NCBI RefSeq assembly: GCF_932526225.1
Contig: NC_064042.1
Location: 12,225,040-12,289,039, forward strand
Source of the DNA: Nematostella vectensis
Taxonomy: Eukaryota; Cnidaria; Anthozoa; Actiniaria; Edwardsiidae
Length of the DNA stretch: 64,000 nucleotides
Direction: 5' to 3'
Every line of letters starts with the position of its first letter. Position 1 is the stretch's first letter. Below, one piece after another: positions 1 to 12,545 of the stretch. The notes under the pieces are model-generated. The model had not been told where the DNA came from, did no database searches, and saw only the letters and a list, made by a program, of their open reading frames with translations. The position numbers and the translations under genes are program-made.

Positions 1-449
1 TCGTCTTTTTTGGGAGTTGAAAGGGAAACAAGTGAGGAAACAATGGGCCCATAATACTCAGGAGAGATCCCAAAAACAGAGCGTAAACAAACCGAGTGCT
101 TGGGTTACCTGTGCTTTTAGATTTGATCAAGCTGTTGCGCGCGCGCACCCTTTTGTCAATTTATGGCTCGCGCTGGAAGAATCCCTTCTTTTAGTACATT
201 AGTAAGTGGATCCAAACATTTCGTGCCGGTATTTTGTTGAGTGTGATTTCTTTACAAAATCAAGTCACGCTGCTGCTCGGTTTCGAAACTCGAGGCGTTT
301 ATTAATAATACTATTGCTAAAATTGATGGAATTTGGCTAGAGCTCGAGGATGATTTCGTAATGTCTGACGTCATAATAAGCATTCCCCAAACAAATCAAA
401 ACGTTCATGAATCAAGACAGCTAAAAATGAAGCGTATCAAATTTACAAA

Positions 450-2489
450 ATGTTAGATTTTTTGAAGGACCACCCCGTCCTTACCGGACTAGCACTCTGC
501 ACAGCAGGAGCCGCAGTCTTTTGCTATTGCACATCGAGTTTCGAGGTACATAGGCGCGTTTCTTTTTGTGAATTTCTGATCTTCACAATGCACGAGTATT
601 GAAGCGTCTTGGCATGAGAGTGTACAATTAGCGTCTCTATAGCACTTCTTCTATCATTTGGTAAAATTATTTGTTTTGTTGTAATTTTCCAGAGTTATGG
701 TCAAGAAGAAGAGACCATAGAAGAAGTACCAGTCGCGATACAAGATGCCGTCGAAGATGACTCCGGTGAGTCCCGCCTTTTGTTTTTGTTTTTATCAGCG
801 TCCGCTTTATTACAGTAAGAAGCTAGAAATTACAAGGAGTAAAGTCCCATTTTTTTGTTTCATGTCAATCAATCGTGAATCGAGTAATAAAAAAACTCAC
901 TTAAAGATTTTTTTGTCCTTTTGGGCTAAAAAATGGTAGAAGCGAATCTCGAAATTGTACATTATTTGTGCCCGTAGTTTTTTTTTCTGCAGAAATTTCT
1001 TCAGGCATTTTTGTGTTATGTTATCATTAACAAAATAACAATTTTCACATGTAGGTTCGGTTTGGCGAAAATGTCTCTTAAGACAAACGTGTGTCTTTTC
1101 ATTTTGCAGCCGTACTTTTGCAAGCGGATGAGTCTTCACAATGCAGTGCGTTGATGCTTTATAAAGGTGTGTAGATGGCTGTAGCTTACAAACAAAATTT
1201 TCTATAGAAGGGGGAGCTGTTCCTAGCATTTGCTACGAAGATCTCATTTAGCGATTGTGCTAAATTTGTCTATATTTTACTGTATTGATTTAAAATCATG
1301 CTCTTGAACATTTACATTTATTTTCTAAAAATTTATTGTATAGCCCGTACCTGGGAGCATTTACTCCCCAACTACAAGCAACTATACCCGGAACTGCACC
1401 CCTGGAACTTGCTTAGGATGTTTATCAAGCCACGACTGCTGATGCCGAGTAAGTAGATGAATAAGCTTATTATTGCAATAGTAAAATAATCTCGTAAGTT
1501 GGAGTTAGCGAAGGTGAAACTATAGAAGATGTAAGACACAAATCGACTTGACGTTCGAGTTAGCGGGGATTCGAGTTACCAAGAGATCGAATTGTCGAAA
1601 GTCCTGTTATTGTTCTGTATTGCACTGAGCTGTGCAATGGCGGCGCTTTTATTATTACATACTGAGAAATACTCACTGAAAACATATTCAGTAAATTTTC
1701 TTTCGTTCACTGGTCTAAGCAAATCAGAGGCGCGAACGATGTTTTTTTCACCGTGAAGAAAAGTCGTTCGCGGTTCTGATTGGACGAACGATATTTTTTC
1801 ACTGCACTTGAATGGCTTCAATCCCGACGCATCAACGAGTGCATAAAAATCGTACAAGCATTTTTCCATTTAGTAATTTATTTATTTCATAGAAGTCGAG
1901 ATTATAGAGATTAAAAAGTGCACTACTTGTGTAACATGAGCTACAGTCTCGTGCGTGACATTAGCGAGACAGATTCATTTCAATGTAAGTTTCTGTCTGT
2001 CTTCAACTGGGCCAAGTCTAATAAAATGCTATGTAATAAGCTTATTATAAATTTCTCGGTATAAATACATTAACCAAAATACTGCATGAAAAGTGCTTTG
2101 TACAGTTTTTATTAACTCGTTGTTTTGTATAAAAAAAACTTACTCGTTCGATGCGCTCGCTCGTTCGTTTTTTTGATACTGCACAACTCGTGAATAAAAA
2201 CCGTACGCGCGCACATTCCATGTAGTATTCTCTATATACTATAGTAATGTTCCTCTTATTAGTAATATATGCATTCATCATTATTACATGAAACTAAGAT
2301 TTCTTTTCCTTCATTTCGCTAGTTGTACTCGTTCCTGCAGCTACTCGGATACCTGTCATCGTAGCCTGCAAGCATTCCTTCCTTGAAGGAGACATCTTGT
2401 ACCTCATGTCGGCCATAACCTTCGCGGTTCTCATGTGTTTCGTCGTCAACTTCGTCATGAGAATGCATATTGAGCAGAAGACCAAGTGA
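450..2489 (+). CDS. Small two-TM membrane protein, five exons, 165 aa
   Basis: Exons 450-545, 693-765, 1110-1166, 1344-1448 and 2323-2489 join with consistent phases (0, 1, 1, 1) and good GT-AG sites, giving 165 codons and a TGA stop at 2487. The protein starts MLDFLKDHPVLTGLALC and has a hydrophobic segment at about residues 9-28, an acidic stretch (EEETIEEVPV), a Trp/Pro-rich middle (ARTWEHLLPNYKQLYPELHP) and a second hydrophobic segment near the C-terminus (MSAITFAVLMCFVVNFV). A small integral membrane protein is inferred; I do not recognise the family. The last exon does not end at the stop: two codons later there is a strong donor (CAG|gtaagc at 2496) whose in-phase partner is the acceptor at 2730 of the next ORF. 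This gene and the downstream one may therefore share a transcript. Confidence 0.6.
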
Positions 2490-2730
2490 CTTCAGGTAAG
2501 CGTTCATTTTTAAGTAAGAGATTTTAGAAATGCATCACAACAATGACTCAATGGTAAGTTGCCAATTTTAGTACACTATTGGGCACTGGTAATCATTGTG
2601 TTATGCATGCTTTACATCGTTGAGAACTTTTTAATATAAGGCGTTACCTTTACTTTTCCATTATCATTACAAAGAAACAATGTCACGAATTCGCTTCCAC
2701 AGTGTCGTTCTTACGATCTTATCTTTTCAG

Positions 2731-5700
2731 GTAAGCCGTCCTGCCAGCATCATCAGCGTACACCAAATCCAACAGATAGCTATAGCGGCGACAGACCGCC
2801 AAGACAGTGATCACCTCGTAATCACCGAGGAAGACATCCAGCCAGCTTTACCAGCGAACATGAGTGCCATTGCATCCTCTTCAGGATTCGTGGAGGTCCA
2901 TCTTTCTGCTATTCTCGGATCACTGAGCACTCAAAGACTTGAGAGTCTTGCCTCTTCTGCGTCACGCCAGGGACGTCAAGTCACACTTCACCCAATTATC
3001 ACCGACTCTCTGCCTACGCTGACGAGACCTATCAGTTTAGCGCTATCGCCAGCCTCACAGATTCCAATCGCTCTCCCTTCATTGGTGAACATGGAGAATG
3101 GTAAATATTCTTTTGTACGGCGATCTATCAAGGTTCACCTGGTTGACTACTGGGCAAACGTGCCAGGTCACGTGTCAGCGCTTCCATCGTCTGTCAGCCA
3201 CTTGCCACATGATGACGACCAGTGCGTGATGGCCGAGAAGTCTGAGAGCATCGAAGCTGAAACAATTAGGGTCACCACCTTACAACTAGATCTTGAGGAA
3301 ATCAAAAACGATTTCCCGAAGATACTTGTCAAGTCTGTATTTGGTTGGGTGACCGAGGTATGCCCCGACGAAGAAACCGAGCCAAACCAAGCTCCCATCA
3401 CTCAGACTGAGTTGATTGAGCCGTCCTCGCCAATGAAGCAGGTAGCGGTTTCATCATCCCCATCAGTTCTCAGGCAGCTCAACTTTACTGAGATTCTCGG
3501 TTCTCTGAACACTCAAAGCCTCGAGAGTATCGCTTCTTCTGCTTCACGCCAGGGTCGTCAAGTAAAACTACGTCCACCACTCGTCGACTCTCTTGTCTCG
3601 CTAATGAGACCTCTACGTGCCGAGCTGGAGTTGATGGAGTTTGTCTTTGCGCCAGCCAAACTGCATCTGATCTCGCTTCCTGCATTAGTCACCATGAAGG
3701 ATGGAGGATATTCGTTTCTTCGGCGCCGCGTGAAAGTTTATCTGATTGATTACTGTGCGAAAAAGCCTAAGGACGTGGAAGCTCTTCCATCGTCTGTCTG
3801 CAAGCTGCCACATGATGGGTATCAGTGCTTAGTGGGAGAGACGTTACTCGAGGCAACAGACTTCGCGCAACACGACACGGGTTTCACGAATACGGAGTCT
3901 GGGTTTAGTCATTTGGAGAATGATCAGGGTGAAGGGACCAAGCCAAAGCAACGTGAAAATACCAATGGTGATTACGTCACACAAACTGCCTTGGCAGCCG
4001 AGCTCCCCGACAAAGATATCAGTAATATGGCAGACGCCATGAACAGCATATCTCAGACAACATCGATGAAAGTCAAACCATCAGACACAATTCAGATTGG
4101 CGCTGACGACACGACGCTGCTTTATAAAGATGAATCCAAGATGACAACTGTCGAAGAGAAAGTCATTGATTTGAGTCTCCAATGTGCTCCACAGATGACA
4201 GAGTCACTAGAGAAGGAAGAATATCTATCCACCGCTTATCCACTAAACATAACTCTAGAATCGTCAGGTACCGAAGGCCAACAGCTGGAGATAACAGGCG
4301 AAGAAGCTGAAGTATCAATTAATAGCTTATCAACTGATATTGGAGTTTCACTGACTCCAAATGAATGGATGGATCAGGAGCTCCCCTCTGACCACACACC
4401 TCCGATAGCTACTAATGATGTGGATACTGGCAAAGGAGACCAGAAGCTCCTTCATGAATGCAGTCAAGCACAAAAGAAGGAGGCGAAGCGCAAAAAGCAA
4501 AGACCAAAATCATCCCGACGCAGATCACAGAAAGAAAATAAAGGCTGTCCGAAAAAAGAGAGCGAGTCAGAACATACAGTAGAAGGAAGGAAGTACACCC
4601 TTCAGAACGCCAAGACCGAAGTGAGACTCGATGACAATGACGCCATAAATCCTAAGCATAACACTTCTGTGACAGAGTCACCAGACGAAGGACGTGATGA
4701 TATCAGCCCTCAGACCCGGGGAGTAACTGGTCATAAGACATCGACAACTTATGAAGCTGGTTCAGGTATTGTGAACGTAGAAGGAAAACACAAAGAGAGT
4801 GACAAGCTGAACCCGCAGACAAAGCACAACAAGACGAGAAAGACCTCAAACAAGATCGATGCAGCGGCTGACCAATTGTCAGTGCAATCAGCTGAGTCAA
4901 ATGTCAGGGAAAGTGAGAAAGCGAAGAGAAAGGAAACCTTGTCCGTCGAGAAACCAGTTGCTTCAAAGAGACAGGAGACTGCGCCGCATCGATTGAAGAA
5001 GAAACCTTGTGTTGAATCAGGGGACGTGCTGATCATCAGTACACATAAAAGTATAGCACCACCATCAGGAATAAATGAAAGTGGTCGGCGTGTAAACGAG
5101 GCAGTATTAAGCAAAAGTAAGTTATAATCATTACACAGCGATTTGTCAACTATATTTACATTTTCATTTTTTTGTGAATGGTAATCGTGCAGCACCATCG
5201 TGCTGTGCATATTCATTGCTAGGGATGCAAGCTTGTAGCGCGTATCCTTCCTTCAATGCCAAATGGTTGTCCTTCCCAGCTGAGCACTTGCCAATTCCTA
5301 TATGTTTTACATGATGTCTATCCCCGCGCATAGCTACCCTCTCGTTCCGCAAATCCTGGCTTATCAAACAGAAACTCGCATTTTAGCATCTTGTCAATAA
5401 TATAATTACGATTTGCGAGGATCCTAGTAAAGTATTTTTGTCCATTTTAGGACCCAAAAAAGTGAAACACCGCAATAACGCAGATGACCTACCAAGAAAA
5501 GGCCACGCCAGTGGAGTAATGGCGAGGTCCAACACATCATCGAGCACAAGAATGGGCTCATACTCAACAGCAGCCCAAAAGGGATCCGGGACGAAAGCCT
5601 ATGAACAAGACGGCCCAAGATCAATCAACAGGTAAAGGGATAAACAAGTTGAATTTACTCCCGAGAAAAATATCCTCACAGTGTCATTTAGACGGCTTCA

Positions 5701-6611
5701 ACCCTATGATTGGAAGATCCTAAAAATTACCATCATTATTAAGGGCAAAAGGTGGCAGATTAAAAGGGAGGAGGTCGTGATTGTTTGAAGAAGGGGAAGG
5801 GGCAATATGTATTTCTCTGGGTTTGCTCTCTTGCGTTATCCCTGTATTTTCCTTTCTCCTTCTTAATACTCTTGCGCTATGTACTCTTTCGATAATTGTT
5901 TTACTCTTTGATTTGAATCTATAGCTTTGTATTACGGGACGAAGGAATGAATTGTTACTCGCGGCTACTTGTCAAGGCAAACATGGACCAAGGGGACGGA
6001 AGACTCCTCATCCCAGGGGTGCAGTGCTGTTCCATTGCTCTCTGCGCCATTCTCAGGGCGACCGGTAAAAGCCCGTTAATGTGGACTCCAGAAGACATAG
6101 ATGACATAATAATCAACGGGATAGGAGACACAGGGAGACACAACAGAGGATGGGTCTCCTTAAAAGTGCCTATCTCCATATTGATGAGATGGAAGAAGAG
6201 ATAAAACTGCGTGGTCGGCACTTCAGGGTCAAGAAAAGCGATGTCTTATGTGGTAACGTCATGAACGATGGCATAGACAAGAACAACCCGCTACCGGGCA
6301 TTAAGAGTAGCATCGAATCTTTAAACGAGTATAATATGTTTATTGTAAGGTACTTGTTATACACAATTGCCATATTTAAGACATCGCAAACCTGGTTGTT
6401 GTTTGATTCGCATAATCGCGACCAGAATGGATTTAGACATCCTGACGGGAAGGCTGTTCTTCTGGAGTTCAAGACCCTTCGGAGTGTTGCCTGTTACATA
6501 AGGTGGTTCGTGAGCTGTAACGGTTTAGGCCACGTGACGGGACCACGCCCGCTAGATGATCGGCAGTTGAGTTACGAACTGGCAGGCGTGAGAGTAGCTG
6601 TACTGAGCTGA
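2731..6611 (+). CDS. Large ORF with tandem-duplicated domain and C-terminal cysteine-protease/DUB-like domain (frameshifted)
   Basis: Exons 2731-5116, 5451-5631 and 5925-6611 have matching phases; an in-frame ATG also lies at 2680 within the upstream intron sequence. Residues about 65-190 and 270-395 are two copies of one domain; both contain SASRQGRQV, SLPTLTRP-like and LPSSV..LPHD motifs. A Lys/Arg/Ser-rich low-complexity region follows (KKQRPKSSRRRSQKE). The final exon encodes an apparent catalytic pair: VQCCSIALCAIL, with a candidate Cys after Gln, and LLFDSHNRDQNG, with a candidate His. This pattern resembles papain-fold cysteine proteases of the C76/tegument-deubiquitinase type seen in many animal repetitive ORFs; I assign that by memory of the motif, at moderate confidence. 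The frame shifts by one base at the G run 6118-6120, so the Cys part and the His part are in different frames. It could be a decaying gene, a transposon-derived ORF, or an intact gene with a base-call error. Confidence 0.5.
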
Positions 6612-6672
6612 ACCAAAGATCGTTTGGGCGTGGCATTGATATGTAGTTTCTTTTCTGTTTCGGCATTTATCA

Positions 6673-6712
6673 TAAATAAAAATGTATATATTTGTATATA
6701 GACAATAAAGCA
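6673..6712 (+). terminator. Polyadenylation signals of the preceding gene
   Basis: Two AATAAA hexamers (near 6675 and 6705) lie 60-100 bases after the stop at 6611, in an AT-rich context. They mark the probable 3' end of the 2.7-6.6 kb gene. Confidence 0.5.
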
Positions 6713-6719
6713 CGTTTAA

Positions 6720-8700
6720 TATTACCTGTTTATGTTTTTGCTTTGTTTTTTAAAACGTCATACTTATGCGTTCATCCGATTTCTGACCAATACTAAGTTT
6801 GGTGGTCGCAAAGGGACGGGGAGAGTGGTAATCTGGGGAAAAAAATTATTATTTATTCATTTGTGGACCATTTTGATACAAAAGCACAGCCGGCGGACAC
6901 TACAAAAAACGTAATGTTATATCTCATAAAGTTAAAATGCTACGTCAACTTAAATCTTTGCATCCTGGGGAATTTTGAGCAAAAGTGTAAAAAAATAAAT
7001 AAAAACAGCAACCTTCCCCCCCCCCCCCCCCCCTATTTCAAGTCCAACATTTCCAGTTAAGTTAAGCTACCGCTGACCCAAGACGGTATGCCTTGAAGTT
7101 TCCAACAATGCACTGCGGTGTCTTTTCTGTTTAGCTACAGCCTGTTGCTTACAACAGTTTTGCTTCGTTTTCAAATTTGGAGAGTGCCTTAGGACATCAT
7201 GAAGTCTATTTTGGCATGATTAATGCTGTGCTTATGGATGGTTCCTTGTTTGGGCTTCACCGAGCGAGAAAGAAATTTTCTAGTGAATGGCCTCATACTC
7301 TCCAATGTGGAACATCTTTGCCACCCAACCTAATTAAAAAACTTTGGGTTCCTTGGGAATGTTTTGTTTGGCTTTGGGGCAAAGAGACTATTATGATTAT
7401 TTGGGAGGAGTTTACCCGCCTCTCTCTGAAGATGTCCCATGATGCAGTGCAGACGTGCAATATAGCCTAAAGATGATACTCGCTTCTAATGGAGGTCTTA
7501 AAATTGATTATTTTGTCTGATGGCTAAAAAATGGGACCTGATGGAGGGCAATGAAGGTATCTATTTTTGACTTGATCTGTGTTTGCTTGTCTTTATTTGT
7601 AGTTGGGAATTTCGTGTCTTTTTTGGTAAGAAATGTTTCTGAATTTAAGCATTTGTCTACGACTTGGTCAGAAACATTTTGAGTCAATTCTATTACATTG
7701 CTTGAATGCGCTTTTAAAGGTCGTCTATGCCTTGGATGAATCCATGAGTATCCGGGTTTGGTGATAGTCAGTTTGCATTTCTGACGTTTTGGGGCTGGTC
7801 CTATATTTGACGGACGTCTGGGGGCGTTTTAGTAATGAGAGTGTTAAAACCTGCTTAGATTCACTATGGTGACAAGACGATGAAAACGTTAATCCTTGGT
7901 ACAGCATAATTGAATTTTGTATAGGCCGCGAGACATGTAATTCGAAAACTGTGACGTCATCCATCCCATGATGCATATTGTAAATATTCGTGCTGTATAG
8001 ACGACCTCATTGTGTGTTGTTCACTGCCCTACTGTGTTGGTATTCCTTCGACCCAATCGTCAGTCCCGGGGAAGGCTCCACGCCCTTGTCTTGCTATGTC
8101 TGTTTTGACTCAAGCATAGCCAATATGTCTCTAAAAAAATAACGTTGCATTAGCTACTGTCGTCTATTCACGAGGAGAGATCTGGATTCATGAATCATAA
8201 AATAATCGACCGACTTGCTTCATATTGTGTTCGCCATTTTAAGTTTCGCGGGGGATTGGGCCGACTCGAAAAGCGAACAGCATTCTGGGACGACTTTAGA
8301 GACGCAATTCAACATGGCGTCGTAAACATGGTTTTGGGTTACCGAATGCAGTAGCGGGTCTAGGGGGAGGATTTACGGGGTTTAAACTCCCCCCCCCCCC
8401 CCCTTTGGGCGTCCAGAAAGCCATATGTAACAAATAAAATTACCCCCTCCCCCCTTTGTCACTCAGCGAAACCCCTCCCCCCCTTCCTTAGCGAAAAGCT
8501 AGATCCGCACCTGGAATGAAAGCTAGAAAATGTTTTTGTAATTCTGCTACCAAAATATATTTGTTAGTAAGATTCAACGTTTCCTTGTAATTGAAGGTTA
8601 TCTCTTATCCCATAAGATAGTATTTGGCAGGGTACAATAAAGAATGTTTAATAAAAATAAAAAGTAACACCCCAGGTCTCGTCGGTTTTTACACCGCGTG
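6720..8700. other. Intergenic, no supported gene
   Basis: Only short open frames without splice or homology support are seen. There are C-runs at 7016-7033 and 8390-8403. A weak inverted pair AGGTCGTCTAT / ATAGACGACCT (about 7718 and 7995) could bound a 280-bp non-autonomous element; this is tentative. Confidence 0.4.
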
Positions 8701-9020
8701 TTTCACTTATGATGGATTTTCCACGCATCTAGGTATAGGTACCCAGTCAGCTTTCGCTTTGTCTTCAATGGCATCCTTTAAGTCCTGCAGGCTACCAGAT
8801 CCGCAGGCGTCCCCAGGCCTAAAACCGATTACAGTCATAAAAATGTTTCTGCCAATCATTCGTCCATTTCACGCCCCCGCACCATAAACCGAGTCACACA
8901 AAGCACCATTTCCATCGGCTAATTCAGGCGAAGACCTGAATATCGTATTAGGCTATAGTTATTTCGAAGATTTATAAACAGACTGGTGTATTTTTAAGTT
9001 TAAACTACTATGAAGGAGTG

Positions 9021-10793
9021 GTTGATGGACAATAAGGTAGTTGTACTGTCAGCACTAGTAGTTGATGGACAATAAGGTAGTTGTACAGCCCGCACTAGTG
9101 GTTGATGGACAATAAGGTAGTTGTACTGTCCGCACTAGTGGTTGATGGACAATAAGGTAGTTGTACAGTCCTCACTAGCAGTTGATGGACAATAAGGTAG
9201 TTGTACAGCCCGCACTAGTAGTTGATGGACAATAAGCTAGTTGTGCAGCCCGCACTAGTAGTTGATGGACAATAAGGTAGTTATGCAGTCCGCACTAGTG
9301 GTTGATGGACAATAAGGTAGTTGTACAGCCCGCACTAGTGGTTGATGGACAATAAGGTAGTTATGCAGCCCACACTAGTGGTTGATGGACAATAAGGTAG
9401 TTGTACAGCCCGCACTAGTGGTTGATGGACAATAAGGTAGTTGTACAGCCCGCACTAGTGGTTGATAGACAATAAGGTAGTTGTACAGTCCGCACTAGTG
9501 GTTGATAGACAATAAGGTAGTTATGCAGTCCGCACTACTGGTTGATGGACAATAAGGTAGTTGTGCAGCCCGCACTAGTGGTTGATGAACAATAAGGTAG
9601 TTGTACAGTCCGCACTAGTGGTTGATGGACAATAAGGTAGTTGTACTGTCCGCACTAGTAGTTGAGGGACAATAAGGTAGTTGTGCAGCCCGCACTAGTG
9701 GTTGATGGACAATAAGGTAGTTGTACAGTCCGCACTAGTGGTTGATGGACAATAAGGTAGTTGTACTGTCCGCACTAGTGGTTGATGGACAATAAGGTAG
9801 TTATGCAGTCCGCACTAGTGGTTGATGGACAATAAGGTAGTTGTACAGTCCGCACTAGTGGTTGATGGACAATAAGGTAGTTGTACAGCCCGCACTAGTG
9901 GTTGATGGACAATAAGGTAGTTGTACAGTCCGCACTAGTGGTTGATGGACAATAAGTTAGTTGTACAGTCCGCAGTAGTGATTGATGGACAATAAGGTAG
10001 TTGTACAGTCCGCACTAGTGGTTGATGAACAATAAGGTAGTTGTACAGCCCGCACTAGTGGTCGATGGACAATAAGGTAGTTGTACAGTCCACACTAGTG
10101 GTTGATGGACAATAAGGTAGTTATGCAGTCCGCACTAGTGGTTGATGGACAATAAGGTAGTTGTACAGCCCGCACTAGTGGTTGATTGACAATAAGGTAG
10201 TTGTACAGCCCGCACTAGTGGTTGATGGACAATAAGGTAGTTGTACAGCCCGCACTAGTGGTTGATGGACAATAAGGTAGTTGTACAGCCCGCACTAGTG
10301 GTTGATGGACAATAAGGTAGTTGTACAGTCCGCACTAGTGGTTGATGGACAATAAGGTAGTTGTACAGCCCGCACTAGTGGTTGATGAACAATAAGGTAG
10401 TTGTACAGCCCGCACTAGTGGTTGATAGACAATAAGGTAGTTGTACAGCCCGCACTAATGGTTGATAGACAATAAGGTAGTTGTACAGCCCGCACTAGTG
10501 GTTGATAGACAATAAGGTAGTTGTACAGCCGCTGTACAACAATAAGGTAGTTGTACAGCCCGCACTAGTGGTTGATAGACAATAAGGTAGTTGTACAGCC
10601 CGCACTAATGGTTGATAGACAATAAGGTATTTATGCAGCCCGCACTAGTGGTTGATGGACAATAAGGTAGTTGTACTGTCCGCACTAGTAGTTGATAGAC
10701 AATAAGGTAGTTGTACAGCCCGCACTAATGGTTGATAGACAATAAGGTATTTATGCAGCCCGCACTAGTTGTTGATGGACAATAAGGTAGTTA
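9021..10793. repeat. 40-bp minisatellite, about 44 copies
   Basis: The unit is gttgatggacaataaggtag followed by ttgtacagcccgcactagtg. Point variants (tgtaca/tatgca, cagcc/cagtc, gatgg/gatag) are interspersed. One irregular junction near 10530 reads gccgctgtacaacaataagg. The array lies in the last intron of the ADP-ribosyl cyclase-like gene and ends about 50 bp from the donor of exon 10951-10845. Confidence 0.95.
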
Positions 10794-12388
10794 TTTACTT
10801 ATTATTTAAAACAATAATAATATTATAATGATTTAGTGTTTTACCTTTTCCTGGTTGAGTTGCTAGGATAATCACGAGTTCAGTGACTTTCTTCACCACG
10901 TTGCCCTCCTGGTCCCGATTTAAGCCAGGGAGATGGAAGTTGTAGAAATATCTGGAAAGCATTGTAACATACGGGTATTGAATGGCTTAAACAGGAAATA
11001 ATAAAACACAACCACATTTATGCAAAATTCCAAATTGAATATGCATTTTGCACAAATGAATGCCGCTTCGTTCAAATGAATAGATTTTCGTATTATTGAT
11101 TGACTATTGGCGCACAAGAAGGCGTATTTTCTCGTAATGAAAAGTTCAGTTTCGAATTCGAAAATGTCCGCTAGACAGATTGAGGGCGCATTTAACAGTG
11201 TTAGCCTCGACGTTAAGAAGATTATTCGTTAATTTTCAGAAGAAAACAAAGTATTCACAAGTACAATCATTGTATGATTTTCAGGATCGGTGGTTTCTTG
11301 TTGGAATTTATTGTGAATAATTAAATTCACTTCAAATACTCTTCTTTTTCCATATGATACCTATGACTGCGCACACCCTCTCCCCAGCCAATCCTGGGTA
11401 TGCAACTCCCACGGTTTCAAGTTTTCTTACCTCCAGTGCCGCTGCGCCCCAGAACTGTTCCACGCCTTCGTTCTCGTCCTTCTTGCAGTGTGGGCACTGC
11501 GTGTAGTTGATGCCATCATCCGTCTGGTTGGTCGGGTCTCCGCACCACTTTAAACGTGCTAAAAGGGCCCTTCACGGAGAAAGCGCAAAGTTGATAAGCG
11601 GCCTGGTTCCAGGCAATCTGTTCGGGAACCCTGTGTTTGACCTTGAGGCAAAAGGCGCTCGAGAGTGCCAGTTAAAAGAGGGTCTCAGTAACGTCACATC
11701 AAAAAACCACAGGAATCTTAAAACAACACAGAAAACCCACCTAACCTCCAAACATAGCAAAGTAAAAGAACGAGGCACAAAGCTCAACGCACAAGGGCAC
11801 AGGAAACCCAAAACTAGTTCTAGGCTTGTTTGAAAACAAAAAGGACGTAAACACTGTGTTTTGTAGATCGCCTCAAACATTGGACAGTAAATCTATCATT
11901 TAACTAAACGAAACGTATGTCGTATGCATAAGCTGAGTCTTGAAAGAGAACGTAACTAGAAGTTTAAGAACCAAAAGAAAGAAGGAAAGGGTTGTGTTTT
12001 CCTATACAAGAGGACGTGTTACCCCTTTATATCTGGTGATGAGGGTGGGCAAGTTTTGCCACAGCAAAATTTTACTGCTGTTATTTTTATTTCTTGCAGT
12101 AAGCACTTACTTGTGTCAGTGCTACTGTTAACATTGTACACGTTATGTGCGAGGACCTTCCTTGTGTTCTATGACGAGAGCAGCCCTGTTCTTCCTCACC
12201 CGCTAAGTGTGTCGTAGAGCGTAACGGCTTTTGTCCCGTATTGTCCTTAAGCATCCGCTAGTTTCTGTGTGTAAGCCCAGAACAGAACCTGAAATCACAT
12301 AAAAATAACACGACACCAGTCGCTTCAGAGCATGTAGATTTTTAGGGTATTTTTATCTTATTATAACTTCTCTCACGTTTTCCACTCT

Positions 12389-12545
12389 TTGCTACACCTT
12401 CTACCTCTCATTTCCTATTTTCCCTTCTCTTACTTCCTATCTTCCCTTGTCTCATTTCCTACCTTCCCTTTTCTCATTTCGTATCTTCATATATCTCATT
12501 TCTTATGTTCCCCAGCCACTTATTATCCTGTGTTATCAAAATTTA
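12389..12545. repeat. Pyrimidine-rich low-complexity tract
   Basis: Imperfect 24-26 bp repetitions of ctcatttcctaccttccctt-like sequence on the plus strand produce a long but non-coding open frame. Confidence 0.6.

Noticed and set aside
7177-7470. 97-codon ORF in the 7-kb region
   Set aside because: Trp-rich chance frame, no splice sites or recognisable motif.
9021-10793. CRISPR-like array
   Set aside because: Uniform head-to-tail 40-bp units without unique spacers, in animal intronic DNA; a minisatellite.
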